Shown here one piece after another: positions 33,729-41,553 of a DNA stretch of 64,000 bases. Every line of letters starts with the position of its first letter. Position 1 is the stretch's first letter. The notes below the pieces were generated by a model. It made no database searches and was not told where the DNA came from. It saw only the letters and a program-made list of their open reading frames with translations. A program made the position numbers and the translations under genes. This DNA is from UBA5796 sp040752455. GTDB taxonomy: Bacteria; Chloroflexota; Anaerolineae; Anaerolineales; Villigracilaceae. The stretch lies in contig JBMOMN010000035.1 of the NCBI GenBank assembly GCA_049324115.1, positions 6,923-70,922 on the forward strand, written 5' to 3'.

Positions 33729-34268
33729 TTACTTTTTCTTGGTGAAATTATTGACCAGGTTCCTGGTCGCGGTGGGAAAGACCCCCTGTTCGGTCGAGCG
33801 GACCTCTTCGATGGACAGGAACGCGCCGGGCAGGGTTTCGTGGAAGATGGCCATGACGGCGGGCAGGTCACGGCGTTTGATGGTGCTGTAGACGATCTTG
33901 ACTTCGCCGGTGCTGCCCTGGCCGTCCACGGTGGTGATGCCGAAGCCGGAGTCGTGCAGGCGTTGGATCAGTTCGGCCGGGTCGCGGCGGATGATGGCCC
34001 GCAGCGTGACCGTGCCGATCGCCAGCCGGTTTTCGAGGTACATGCCCACGTAATTGCCGGCCGCAAACCCGGCCGCGTAACCCAGGTAGGCGGCCACGTT
34101 CTGGGCGTGTTTGACCAATTGCGAGGTGGCGATGATCCAGATGAAGACTTCGATGAAGCCGAGCAGCGGGGCAAGTTTCCGCAGGCCGCGGGAGGTGAAG
34201 ATGATCCGCATGGTGCCTAGGCTGACGTCGATGATGCGGGCGATGAAGATCAGCACGGGCAGGATCAC
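33729..34268 (-). CDS. UPF0316 / DUF2179 membrane protein
   Basis: 179 residues. Three N-terminal helices (about 2-20, 32-50, 58-78) with the family phrase ARIIDVSLGTMRIIFTSRG, then a DUF2179 domain (about 95-160). The function is unknown. The start is GTG; no ATG occurs between it and an in-frame stop 34 bases upstream, and no ribosome-binding site is evident. Family members often have a few more N-terminal residues, so the 5' end may have been altered where it abuts the broken FAD oxidase gene. Confidence 0.75.
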   Translation of the reverse strand: MILPVLIFIARIIDVSLGTMRIIFTSRGLRKLAPLLGFIEVFIWIIATSQLVKHAQNVAAYLGYAAGFAAGNYVGMYLENRLAIGTVTLRAIIRRDPAELIQRLHDSGFGITTVDGQGSTGEVKIVYSTIKRRDLPAVMAIFHETLPGAFLSIEEVRSTEQGVFPTATRNLVNNFTKKK

Positions 34269-34272
34269 CCAG

Positions 34273-35130
34273 GTGAACCAATCGAAACCGGCGGAGGCTT
34301 TCTACGGGATTTTCTTCCCCACCTGGGAGCAGGGAAACGCCGCGGTGCGGGACATCATCCAGAACGAAATCCCGGTTTCGATGCTGCGCCTGAGCAATCC
34401 GCTCGAAACCGAGACGACCTTAATCCTGTCGGGCAAAAGATGGGTGGACGCCGCCCGGAGCGGCTTGAGTTTCATCGGTTTTGGCGATGAATGCTGCCTG
34501 CTGGTCTTCGGCGCCACCGGGACGGCAGAGCAGGCGCGCCGGATCGGGCGGGAGGTGAGCAGCCTGAGCCGCAAAAGCCGCGGGTTGTTCGTCGGGACGG
34601 TGGCTGGGCACACCTGGCAGAAGAACCGCTTCCTGGCCCCGTACCTGCGCAACACGCTCTGGGAGCAAGGCGTGGCGGTTGACACGCTGGAGACCGCCCT
34701 GCCCTGGTCGCGGGTGGGCGAGGCGTCGGTCGCGATCCCGAAATCCATCGCGGAAGCGATGGAAAAGCATAACGAGCGCGTCCTGGCGTTCACGCACCTG
34801 TCGCACGTGTACCGGGACGGGGCGAGCGTGTACACCACCTTCCTTTTCCGCCGCACCGCCGACCCGGACGAGTTGCTGGCGCGCTGGCAGGACCTGAAAC
34901 ACGCCGCTAGCCTGACCCTGCAAAGTTTCGGCGGGACGATCTCGCACCAGCACGGCGTCGGCCTGGACCACGCGCCTTACCTGCCCGCCGAAAAAGGCGC
35001 CCTCGGCATGGACGCCATCCGGGCCGTCTGCCGCACGTTCGACCCGGACGGGATGATGAATCCCGGGAAGCTTTTGGATGAAAAAATCTTCAACGCGAAT
35101 TACTCGAATGAGCGAATTCCGCTAATATGA
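34273..35130 (+). pseudogene. N-terminally truncated FAD-linked oxidase, alkyl-DHAP-synthase-like
   Basis: About 285 residues matching only the C-terminal half of AGPS/FAD-oxidase proteins: it starts at EAFYGIFFPTWEQG (within the late FAD/cap part) and runs to the substrate-side HQHGVGLDHAPYL and the terminal TFDPDGMMNPGKLL motif. The whole N-terminal PCMH FAD-binding domain (roughly 230 residues) is missing; upstream DNA is instead the UPF0316 gene on the other strand. A GTG could still start a fragment. Without the FAD domain the normal reaction (alkyl-DHAP synthesis or 2-hydroxyacid oxidation) is unlikely. Its position ahead of glycerol-3-phosphate dehydrogenase suggests a former glycerolipid operon. 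Confidence 0.75.
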
Positions 35131-35134
35131 AAAA

Positions 35135-35178
35135 GAAAGAGAATTCGCGACATTTGCTTATTAGCGAAATTCGCGTTG
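35135..35178. repeat. AT-rich inverted repeat of the 'CGCGAATT' type
   Basis: GAATTCGCGACATTT and AGCGAAATTCGCG form an imperfect hairpin between the truncated oxidase and glycerol-3-phosphate dehydrogenase genes. Similar CGCGAATT/GCGAATTT sequences recur near 59300-59390 and 63855-63880. Confidence 0.5.
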
Positions 35179-35193
35179 AAAAGGACATACGCT

Positions 35194-36777
35194 ATGGAAT
35201 GGACACCTGGTTGGCGCGATAGGGTTTGGGGCGAACTCGATCAGCCCTGGGATTTGATCATCATCGGCGGCGGCATCACCGGCGCGGGCATCTTGCGCCA
35301 GGCGGCCCATGCCAAACTGCGGGCGCTGCTGGTCGAAACGGACGACTTCGCTTCGGGCACCTCCAGCCGCTCGTCCAAGCTGGTGCATGGCGGGATGCGC
35401 TACCTGAAGAACGCCCAGTTCAAGGTCACGCTCGAATCGGTCAGCGAGCGCGAATACCTGCTGAAACAGGGGCGCGGCCTGGTCAACCGGCTCGGATTCC
35501 TTTACGCCTGTCTCGAAGGCGACATGATGCCCGGCTGGGTCTTCGGCGCGGGACTGGTGGTGTACGACCTGATGGCGCGGCAATGGACGCACCGCTCGTA
35601 TGACGCCGACGACATGCGCGAACTCTGCCCGCCGCTGACCACCCCGTCGCTGAAGGGCGGCTACCGTTACTTCGACGCCAACACCGACGACGCCCGGCTG
35701 GTGCTGCGGCTGCTGCGCGACGCCGTGACGGACGGCGGGCTGGCCCTCAACTACGCCCGCGTGACCTCGCTCCTGCGCTCGCAAAACGGACGGGTGCGCG
35801 GCGTCGTCCTGCGGGATACCTCCGGCGAGCGCGGGCGGGAGATCGAAGTCAACGCCAGGGTGGTCATCAACGCCGCCGGAGCCTGGGCCGACCAACTGCG
35901 AGGAAAAATCCAAAAAACGCCGCGCCTGCGTCCCCTGCGCGGCAGCCACCTGGTGCTGCCCTTCAACCGCCTGCCGCTGACCCGTTCGGTTTCTTTCCTG
36001 CACCCGCGCGATGGGCGTCCGGTCTTTGCCCTGCCCTGGGAGGGGGCGGTCATCTTCGGCACCACCGACGTGGACCACGGCCCGGACCTGCAAACCGACC
36101 CGTCCATCAGCCCCGCGGAAGCGGAGTATTTGATGTCCGGGTTGCAGGCCGTCTTCCCCGGCCAGGAATTGACCTTCGAGGACGTCCTCTCAACCTATTC
36201 GGGCCTGCGCCCGGTGGTGGATACCGGCAAAGCAGACCCGTCGAAGGAATCCCGCGAGCACGCCATCTGGGACGAGGACGGCCTTTTGACCGTCAGCGGC
36301 GGCAAGCTGACCACCTTCCGCATCATGGCCCGCGACGCGCTCAAGGCCGCCCGCAAGTATCTCGGCGCGATCCCCTTCGACCCCGAAACGCCGGTGCTGG
36401 CCCCTTTCCCGCCCGAAAGCGAATCCCTATTCATCGGAACCGGACTGCCCCCGGCCCAGCAACTGCGCCTGCTGGCGCGCTACGGGACTCAATCGGCCCA
36501 AACCTTCCTGGAAGATGGCACCCATGAGATAATCCCGGATACGTCCTACCTGTGGTCGGAACTGCGCCAGGCGGCCTGCGCCGAGGGCGTCGTCCACCTG
36601 GACGACCTGCTCCTGCGCCGCGTCCGCCTCGGTCTGCTCGCCCCGCGCGGCGGATTGGGCCTGCTTCCCCGCATCCGGGGCATTGTCCAGCCCGCCCTCG
36701 GCTGGGACGACCTCCGCTGGGAAAAAGAAGCCGGTGAATATGCGGATCTATGGCTTCATTCTTATGGACTCAACTAA
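35194..36777 (+). CDS. glpD: Glycerol-3-phosphate dehydrogenase (FAD-dependent)
   Basis: 527 residues from the ATG giving MEWTPGWRDR, chosen because AAAAGGA lies 8 bases upstream; a TTG six codons earlier is less likely. FAD Rossmann motif LIIIGGGITGAGI near 22, then SSRSSKLVHGGMRYL, a hallmark of GlpD/GlpA, and FGTTDVDHG and SGGKLTTFR in the later part. A C-terminal helical domain (DAO_C type) is present. It oxidises glycerol-3-phosphate to dihydroxyacetone phosphate, reducing the quinone pool at the membrane. Followed by an FGGY kinase likely to supply the substrate. Confidence 0.88.
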   Translation: MEWTPGWRDRVWGELDQPWDLIIIGGGITGAGILRQAAHAKLRALLVETDDFASGTSSRSSKLVHGGMRYLKNAQFKVTLESVSEREYLLKQGRGLVNRLGFLYACLEGDMMPGWVFGAGLVVYDLMARQWTHRSYDADDMRELCPPLTTPSLKGGYRYFDANTDDARLVLRLLRDAVTDGGLALNYARVTSLLRSQNGRVRGVVLRDTSGERGREIEVNARVVINAAGAWADQLRGKIQKTPRLRPLRGSHLVLPFNRLPLTRSVSFLHPRDGRPVFALPWEGAVIFGTTDVDHGPDLQTDPSISPAEAEYLMSGLQAVFPGQELTFEDVLSTYSGLRPVVDTGKADPSKESREHAIWDEDGLLTVSGGKLTTFRIMARDALKAARKYLGAIPFDPETPVLAPFPPESESLFIGTGLPPAQQLRLLARYGTQSAQTFLEDGTHEIIPDTSYLWSELRQAACAEGVVHLDDLLLRRVRLGLLAPRGGLGLLPRIRGIVQPALGWDDLRWEKEAGEYADLWLHSYGLN

Positions 36778-36807
36778 AGCCTGATTCTCGAAAGCAGAAA
36801 ATCATCA

Positions 36808-36879
36808 CCGCGAAGCACACGAAGCACGCGAAGTTCTATTAGGTCTTCTTTGCGAACTTAGCGCCCTTCGCGGTTCAAT
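36808..36879. repeat. Intergenic inverted repeat (ACCGCGAAG family)
   Basis: Left block CACCGCGAAGCACACGAAG and right block CTTAGCGCCCTTCGCGGTT are imperfect complements, giving a long hairpin in the glpD-kinase gap. It belongs with similar repeats at 55930-56040, 56872-56940 and 63915-63980. Confidence 0.7.
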
Positions 36880-36894
36880 TCCGAGGAGCCAACC

Positions 36895-38442
36895 ATGCCC
36901 GAAAACCTGCTCGCCATAGACAACGGCACCCAATCGGTGCGCGCCCTGCTCTTCGACCTGCGCGGCAACCTGCTCGCCAAACAGCGCGTCCCCATCGAGC
37001 CTTATTTTTCCACCGCGCCCGGCCTGGCCGAACAGGACCCCGAAGTCTTCTGGCGTGCCGTCTGCGAGGCCTGCCGGGGGCTGTGGGCGCAAGGCGTGGA
37101 CAAAACCTCCATCGCGGCCGTCGCCCTGACCACCCAGCGCAGCACCGTCGTCAACGTGGACGAAAACGGCCAGCCGCTCCGCCCGGCCATCATCTGGCTC
37201 GACCAGCGCCGCACCGGGGGCCTCAAACCGGTCGGCGGGTTGTGGGGCGCGGCCTTCGCTGTCGCCGGCGCGTCCGGCACGGTGGCCTACCTCCAGGCCG
37301 AAGCCGAGGCCAACTGGATCCGCACCCACCAGCCCGAGGTCTGGGACGCCACGCACAAGTACCTCTTCCTTTCAGGATTCCTCGTCCACCGGCTGACCGG
37401 CCGCTTCGTCGATTCCGTTTCCAGTCAGGTCGGATACGTCCCCTTCGACTACAAAACCCAGGCTTGGGCCAAATCCTGGGACTGGAAGTGGCAGGCCGTC
37501 CCGATGGAAAAGCGCCTCTTGCCGGACCTCGTGCCGGCTGCCGCGCCCCTGGGCGTGGTCTCGGCTGAGGCTGCCTCCGCCACCGGCCTGCCGCAGGGAC
37601 TCCCGTTGATCGCGGCCGCGGCCGACAAAGCCACCGAAGTGCTCGGCGCAGGCTGCCTCGAACCGCACGTCGGCTGCCTGAGCTACGGCACGACCGTCAC
37701 GCTCAACACCACCCACAAAAAATACATCGAAGTCATCCCGCTCTTGCCGCCCTATCCCGCCGCCGTGCCTGGACGGTACAGTTTCGAGATCTCGGTCACG
37801 CGCGGCTACTGGATGGTGACCTGGTTCAAGCACCAGTTTGGCCTGCGCGAGCAAAAGATCGCCGACGAGCGCGGGGTCGAACCCGAAACCCTGTTCGACG
37901 AACTGGTGCGCTCCGTCCCGCCCGGCTCGGACGGGCTGGTCTTGCAGCCCTATTGGTCCCCCGGCTTGCGCTTCCCCGGCCCGGAGGCGCGCGGCGCGGT
38001 CATCGGCTTCAGCGACGTGCATACCCGCGCCCATCTCTACCGCGCCATCCTGGAAGGGCTGGCCTACGCCATGCGCGAAGGCGCCGAGCGCACCGCCAAA
38101 CGCAGCCGCATCCCCATCACCGAGCTGCGCGTGGCGGGCGGCGGCAGCCAATCCGAGGCCGCCCTGCAACTGACCGCCGACATCTTCGGCCTGCCCGCTT
38201 CACGCCCGCACGTCTACGAGGCCTCCGGCCTGGGCGCGGCCATGGACGCGGCCGTCGGCGCGGGACTCCACCCCGATTTCCCGGCCGCCATCCGCGAAAT
38301 GACCCGCGTCCGCGACACCTTCGAACCCGATCCCAAAGCCCACGCCCGTTACGACGAGTTGTATCACGGGGTTTACAGGAAAATGTATGGCCGCCTGAAA
38401 CCGCTCTACCAGTTCATGCGGAATCGCTCGAATCCTGCCTGA
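36895..38442 (+). CDS. FGGY-family carbohydrate kinase, probable glycerol kinase
   Basis: 515 residues with the two FGGY actin-like domains: N-terminal AIDNGTQSVRALLFD phosphate loop, TTQRSTVV, IIWLDQR, and the C-terminal adenosine motif GGGSQSEAALQLTADIF. Length fits the family. Substrate motifs are not diagnostic; the adjacent glycerol-3-phosphate dehydrogenase makes glycerol the leading candidate, although xylulose- or ribulose-type substrates are possible. CGAGGAG upstream supports the ATG. A strong terminator follows. Confidence 0.8.
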   Translation: MPENLLAIDNGTQSVRALLFDLRGNLLAKQRVPIEPYFSTAPGLAEQDPEVFWRAVCEACRGLWAQGVDKTSIAAVALTTQRSTVVNVDENGQPLRPAIIWLDQRRTGGLKPVGGLWGAAFAVAGASGTVAYLQAEAEANWIRTHQPEVWDATHKYLFLSGFLVHRLTGRFVDSVSSQVGYVPFDYKTQAWAKSWDWKWQAVPMEKRLLPDLVPAAAPLGVVSAEAASATGLPQGLPLIAAAADKATEVLGAGCLEPHVGCLSYGTTVTLNTTHKKYIEVIPLLPPYPAAVPGRYSFEISVTRGYWMVTWFKHQFGLREQKIADERGVEPETLFDELVRSVPPGSDGLVLQPYWSPGLRFPGPEARGAVIGFSDVHTRAHLYRAILEGLAYAMREGAERTAKRSRIPITELRVAGGGSQSEAALQLTADIFGLPASRPHVYEASGLGAAMDAAVGAGLHPDFPAAIREMTRVRDTFEPDPKAHARYDELYHGVYRKMYGRLKPLYQFMRNRSNPA

Positions 38443-38460
38443 AGCCGCGTCCTCAAGTTG

Positions 38461-38493
38461 AGCAGCCCCAGCGGTACCGCTGGGGCTGCTTTG
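38461..38493 (+). terminator. Terminator after the FGGY kinase
   Basis: A perfect 30-base palindrome (AGCAGCCCCAGCGGT and its complement) starts 18 bases after the stop codon and is followed by TTG. It is also near the convergent beta-propeller gene and could serve both. Confidence 0.7.
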
Positions 38494-38550
38494 ATGCAAG
38501 TAGCACAGCAACGACTTAAGTCGCGGCTGCCAATGCGCTTCTATCCGGGG

Positions 38551-39501
38551 TCAGCGCCGGGAGACTTTCACGACCTCGTACTCCGTCTCGGGCGTTGGAG
38601 TCGTATCGAAACGGGCGTTGACCGCATACAGGGACGGGCCGAAACGCGCCACCGTGGTCGGGATGCGGAAGAATGGGCTGGTGAGGGTGCGCGTGACGGT
38701 CCCGCGGGCAGATTTGAAATTCAACTTCACGACCGCGATCTGGTTCAGGAAATTCTGCACCACGTAGAGGGTCTTGCCGTGTAACAGGATGCCGTCCCCG
38801 TTCGGGACGGAACCGCCTCCCAGGTCAATCAGCATCGCCTCCCCTGTGGCCGGGTCCACTTTATACAGCGCGCCCAGCGAACTGTTGACGATGATCAACG
38901 TCTTGCCGTTGGGCGTGGCCGCAATCCCGTTGGCGTTGAAAGCGCCGGGGACGAACTGGAAATCGCCTCCCAGAGGGATTTCCTCACTCACCGGCGGGTC
39001 CGGCAGCCTGCCTTTCCTGTCCAGCGGTACGCGGTAAATGACCGGCTGGAATGAATCGGTGAAATAAACCGCCTGGCGGGTGACGACCACATCGTTGATG
39101 AAGGTGGTCGGCGAAGCCGTAAGCTGGATCGAAGCTACGTCCGCCCCCGTTTTGCCGTCGTAGACGAAGGCCGCGCCGGTAGGTCCGCCGGCGACGAAGA
39201 GCAGGTTGCTGCGGCGGTCGAACTTCAACCCGATCGCCGCCCGCCCGGCCTGTCCGGGGACGAGGACCGCGCCTTCACCTGTCGCCAGGCTGCCCCGATA
39301 GATCGCCCCGGTCGGGATGGAGCCGACGAAGAAAGTCGCTCCTTTACCGGTGGCGATGCCTTCCGGCTGGAAACCGTCCGGCAGGGGAATGACTTCCGGG
39401 AACGGCCTGGCGGGCGAACTGCCCATCAGGGCCAGGCTCAAGGCAAGGATGAGCAGCCCGCTCAGAAAGGCGCGCTGCCTGAACCATTGGATGGTTGACA
39501 T
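38551..39501 (-). CDS. Secreted SMP-30/NHL-like beta-propeller protein
   Basis: 316 residues. An N-terminal signal segment (about 10-31, ALSLALMGSSPARP) precedes a six-bladed-propeller-like repeat pattern: PEGIATGKGATFFVG, IGLKFDRRSNLLFVAGG, FINDVVVTRQAVYFTDS, NGIAATPNGKTLIIVNS, NGDGILLHGKTLYVVQN. This is the style of SMP-30/gluconolactonase and strictosidine-synthase-like proteins. Candidate acidic metal ligands are not certain, so enzyme activity is open. It reads toward the kinase gene and away from the acyl-CoA synthetase. Confidence 0.7.
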   Translation of the reverse strand: MSTIQWFRQRAFLSGLLILALSLALMGSSPARPFPEVIPLPDGFQPEGIATGKGATFFVGSIPTGAIYRGSLATGEGAVLVPGQAGRAAIGLKFDRRSNLLFVAGGPTGAAFVYDGKTGADVASIQLTASPTTFINDVVVTRQAVYFTDSFQPVIYRVPLDRKGRLPDPPVSEEIPLGGDFQFVPGAFNANGIAATPNGKTLIIVNSSLGALYKVDPATGEAMLIDLGGGSVPNGDGILLHGKTLYVVQNFLNQIAVVKLNFKSARGTVTRTLTSPFFRIPTTVARFGPSLYAVNARFDTTPTPETEYEVVKVSRR

Positions 39502-39663
39502 GGATTTTACCTCCTGGGTAACTGTAAAAACCTGCCCGATTCTCAGGCGAACACGTCACACGATACGCATCGTCCGACGCTCCCTTTTCCCAGTATGAAG
39601 TCAATTATAGCCGGGCAAGATGAGAGTATCCTGAACGGGATGCGGGGAAGTCGCGTAACTTAA

Positions 39664-39692
39664 TTGACTTTTGCCCCTAGAACCCGTATACT
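39664..39692 (+). promoter_or_regulatory. Sigma70-type promoter of the acyl-CoA synthetase gene
   Basis: TTGACT and TATACT with a 17-base spacer. The -10 ends 43 bases before the chosen ATG, which rules out the longer frame that would begin at the -35 box. Confidence 0.8.
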
Positions 39693-39735
39693 ACAAATAT
39701 CATACCAACCAGTAATTTTCGCAAAGGAGGAGAGC

Positions 39736-41442
39736 ATGACCAGTAAGCCCTGGCTTCAGCGGTACGACAAAGGGGTCCCCTACACTATTGACTACCCGCA
39801 AAAGCCGCTGTTCCATTTCCTTGAACAAGCCGCCGAGAAATATCCCGACCGCGCCTGCACTGTATTCAAAGGCGCGGTGATTTCTTTCAAGGAAATGAAC
39901 GACCAATCTGACCGCCTGGCCGCCGCGTTGGCGGATATGGGCGTCAAGAAAGGCGACCGGGTGGGGATATTCATGCCCAATACGCCGCAGTTCGTGATGG
40001 CGTATTTCGGCATCCTGAAAGCGGGCGGCGTGGTCGTGGCGACCAACCCGCTATACACCCCGGCGGAGATCGAGCACCAGGCCAACGACGCAGGCATCGA
40101 AGTCATGTTCGTGATGACCAATTTCTACAAAACGATCAGGGCCGCCCAGCCCAAGACCAAGATCAAGAAGTTGATCGTCACCAACCTGAAAGAAACCCTG
40201 CCTCCCGTCCTGAGCCTGTTGTTCACGCTCGCCAAGGAAAAGAAGGGCGGGTTCAGGATCGAAGGCGGGTTGGGCGAGAACGAATTCTGGATGAAGGATT
40301 TGCTCGCCAAATACCGGCCTTCCGATCGCCCGAAGCTCGAAATTTCGCACCAGGATACCGCCCTGTTCCAATATTCCGGCGGCACGACCGGCGTATCGAA
40401 AGGCGCGGTAGCCTCCCATTACAACGTCGTCGCCGACACCCTCATGATCAAAAGCTGGATGACCAACCTGAACGAGGGCAATGAAATCACCCTCATGGCG
40501 ATCCCGCTCTTTCACGTTTACGGGATGGTGGCCGGCATGACCTTTTCGATGGCTTCCGGGGCCAGCATGGTCATGATCCCGAACGCGCGGGACCTGAAAG
40601 ATGTCCTGGAAAATATCAACAAATTCCGGCCGACGATCTTCCCCGGCGTGCCCACCCTGTACAACGCCATCAACAACCACCCGGATGTAAAGGCCGGCAA
40701 ATACAACCTGTCATCCGTCAAAGCCTGCATCTCCGGGTCCGCTCCCCTGCTGCGTGAGACCAAAGAGAGATTCGAGGCCCTGTCGGGCGGGAAGGTCTTC
40801 GAGGGGTTTGGCCTGTCCGAAGCGCCGACCGCCACCCACTGCAACCCGCTGCTCGGAGAGAACCGCACCGGGTCCATCGGCCTGCCGCTGCCGGACGTGG
40901 ATTGCAAGATCATCAGCCTCGACGACGGCGAAACCGAGCTTCCCGTCGGGGAAATCGGGGAACTGGTCATCAACGGCCCGCAGGTGATGAGAGGCTATCA
41001 CAACATGCCCACCGAGACCGCCAACACCCTGCGGGCGTTGAGCGACGGGAAGGTCTGGTTGTTCACCGGAGACATCGCCCAGATGGATGAAGACGGCTAC
41101 TTCTACATCGTTGACCGCAAGAAAGAACTGATCAAGCCGGGCGGCTTCCAGGTCTGGCCGCGTGAAGTGGAGGAAGTCATCGCCGCCCACCCGAAGGTGC
41201 TGGAATGCGGCGTGGCGGGCATCCCCGACCCGTACCGCGGTGAAACCGTCAAAGCCTGGATCGTGCTCAAACCCGGCGAGACCGTCACGGAGGAGGAACT
41301 CAAAGCCTTCTGCAAGGAAAAACTGGCGGCCTACAAAGTCCCCACCCACTACGAATTCCGCACCGAACTTCCGAAGACCACCGTCGGCAAGATCCTGCGG
41401 CGGGAGCTTGTTCGACAACACAAGGAAGCGGCAGGAATGTAA
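39736..41442 (+). CDS. fadD: Long-chain acyl-CoA synthetase (AMP-forming)
   Basis: 568 residues from ATG MTSKPWLQRY, preceded by AAAGGAGG at a good distance. ANL-superfamily motifs in order: P-loop YSGGTTGVSKGAV, IPLFHVYGM, GFGLSEAPTATHCNP, LFTGDIAQMDEDGYFYIVDRKKELIKPGG, and the C-terminal lysine in KTTVGKILRREL. The sequence closely follows FadD-type fatty acyl-CoA ligases. It activates free fatty acids to acyl-CoA for degradation or lipid synthesis. Monocistronic, with its own promoter and terminator. Confidence 0.9.
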   Translation: MTSKPWLQRYDKGVPYTIDYPQKPLFHFLEQAAEKYPDRACTVFKGAVISFKEMNDQSDRLAAALADMGVKKGDRVGIFMPNTPQFVMAYFGILKAGGVVVATNPLYTPAEIEHQANDAGIEVMFVMTNFYKTIRAAQPKTKIKKLIVTNLKETLPPVLSLLFTLAKEKKGGFRIEGGLGENEFWMKDLLAKYRPSDRPKLEISHQDTALFQYSGGTTGVSKGAVASHYNVVADTLMIKSWMTNLNEGNEITLMAIPLFHVYGMVAGMTFSMASGASMVMIPNARDLKDVLENINKFRPTIFPGVPTLYNAINNHPDVKAGKYNLSSVKACISGSAPLLRETKERFEALSGGKVFEGFGLSEAPTATHCNPLLGENRTGSIGLPLPDVDCKIISLDDGETELPVGEIGELVINGPQVMRGYHNMPTETANTLRALSDGKVWLFTGDIAQMDEDGYFYIVDRKKELIKPGGFQVWPREVEEVIAAHPKVLECGVAGIPDPYRGETVKAWIVLKPGETVTEEELKAFCKEKLAAYKVPTHYEFRTELPKTTVGKILRRELVRQHKEAAGM

Positions 41443-41474
41443 GCCGGTCTCGCGTCAGTCAACAGGATGCAAAC

Positions 41475-41510
41475 AAAGAGCCTCCGGGTTTTTCCTGGAG
41501 GCTCTTTCCT
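41475..41510. terminator. Shared terminator between fadD and ftsH
   Basis: An 11-bp perfect stem AAAGAGCCTCC / GGAGGCTCTTT with an 11-nt loop, between two convergent genes. T-rich bases follow on the plus strand (CCTTGTTGTTT). Confidence 0.75.
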
Positions 41511-41553
41511 TGTTGTTTACGTGTCTACGCGCTTATGCGCCTGCGCGCTTGCC

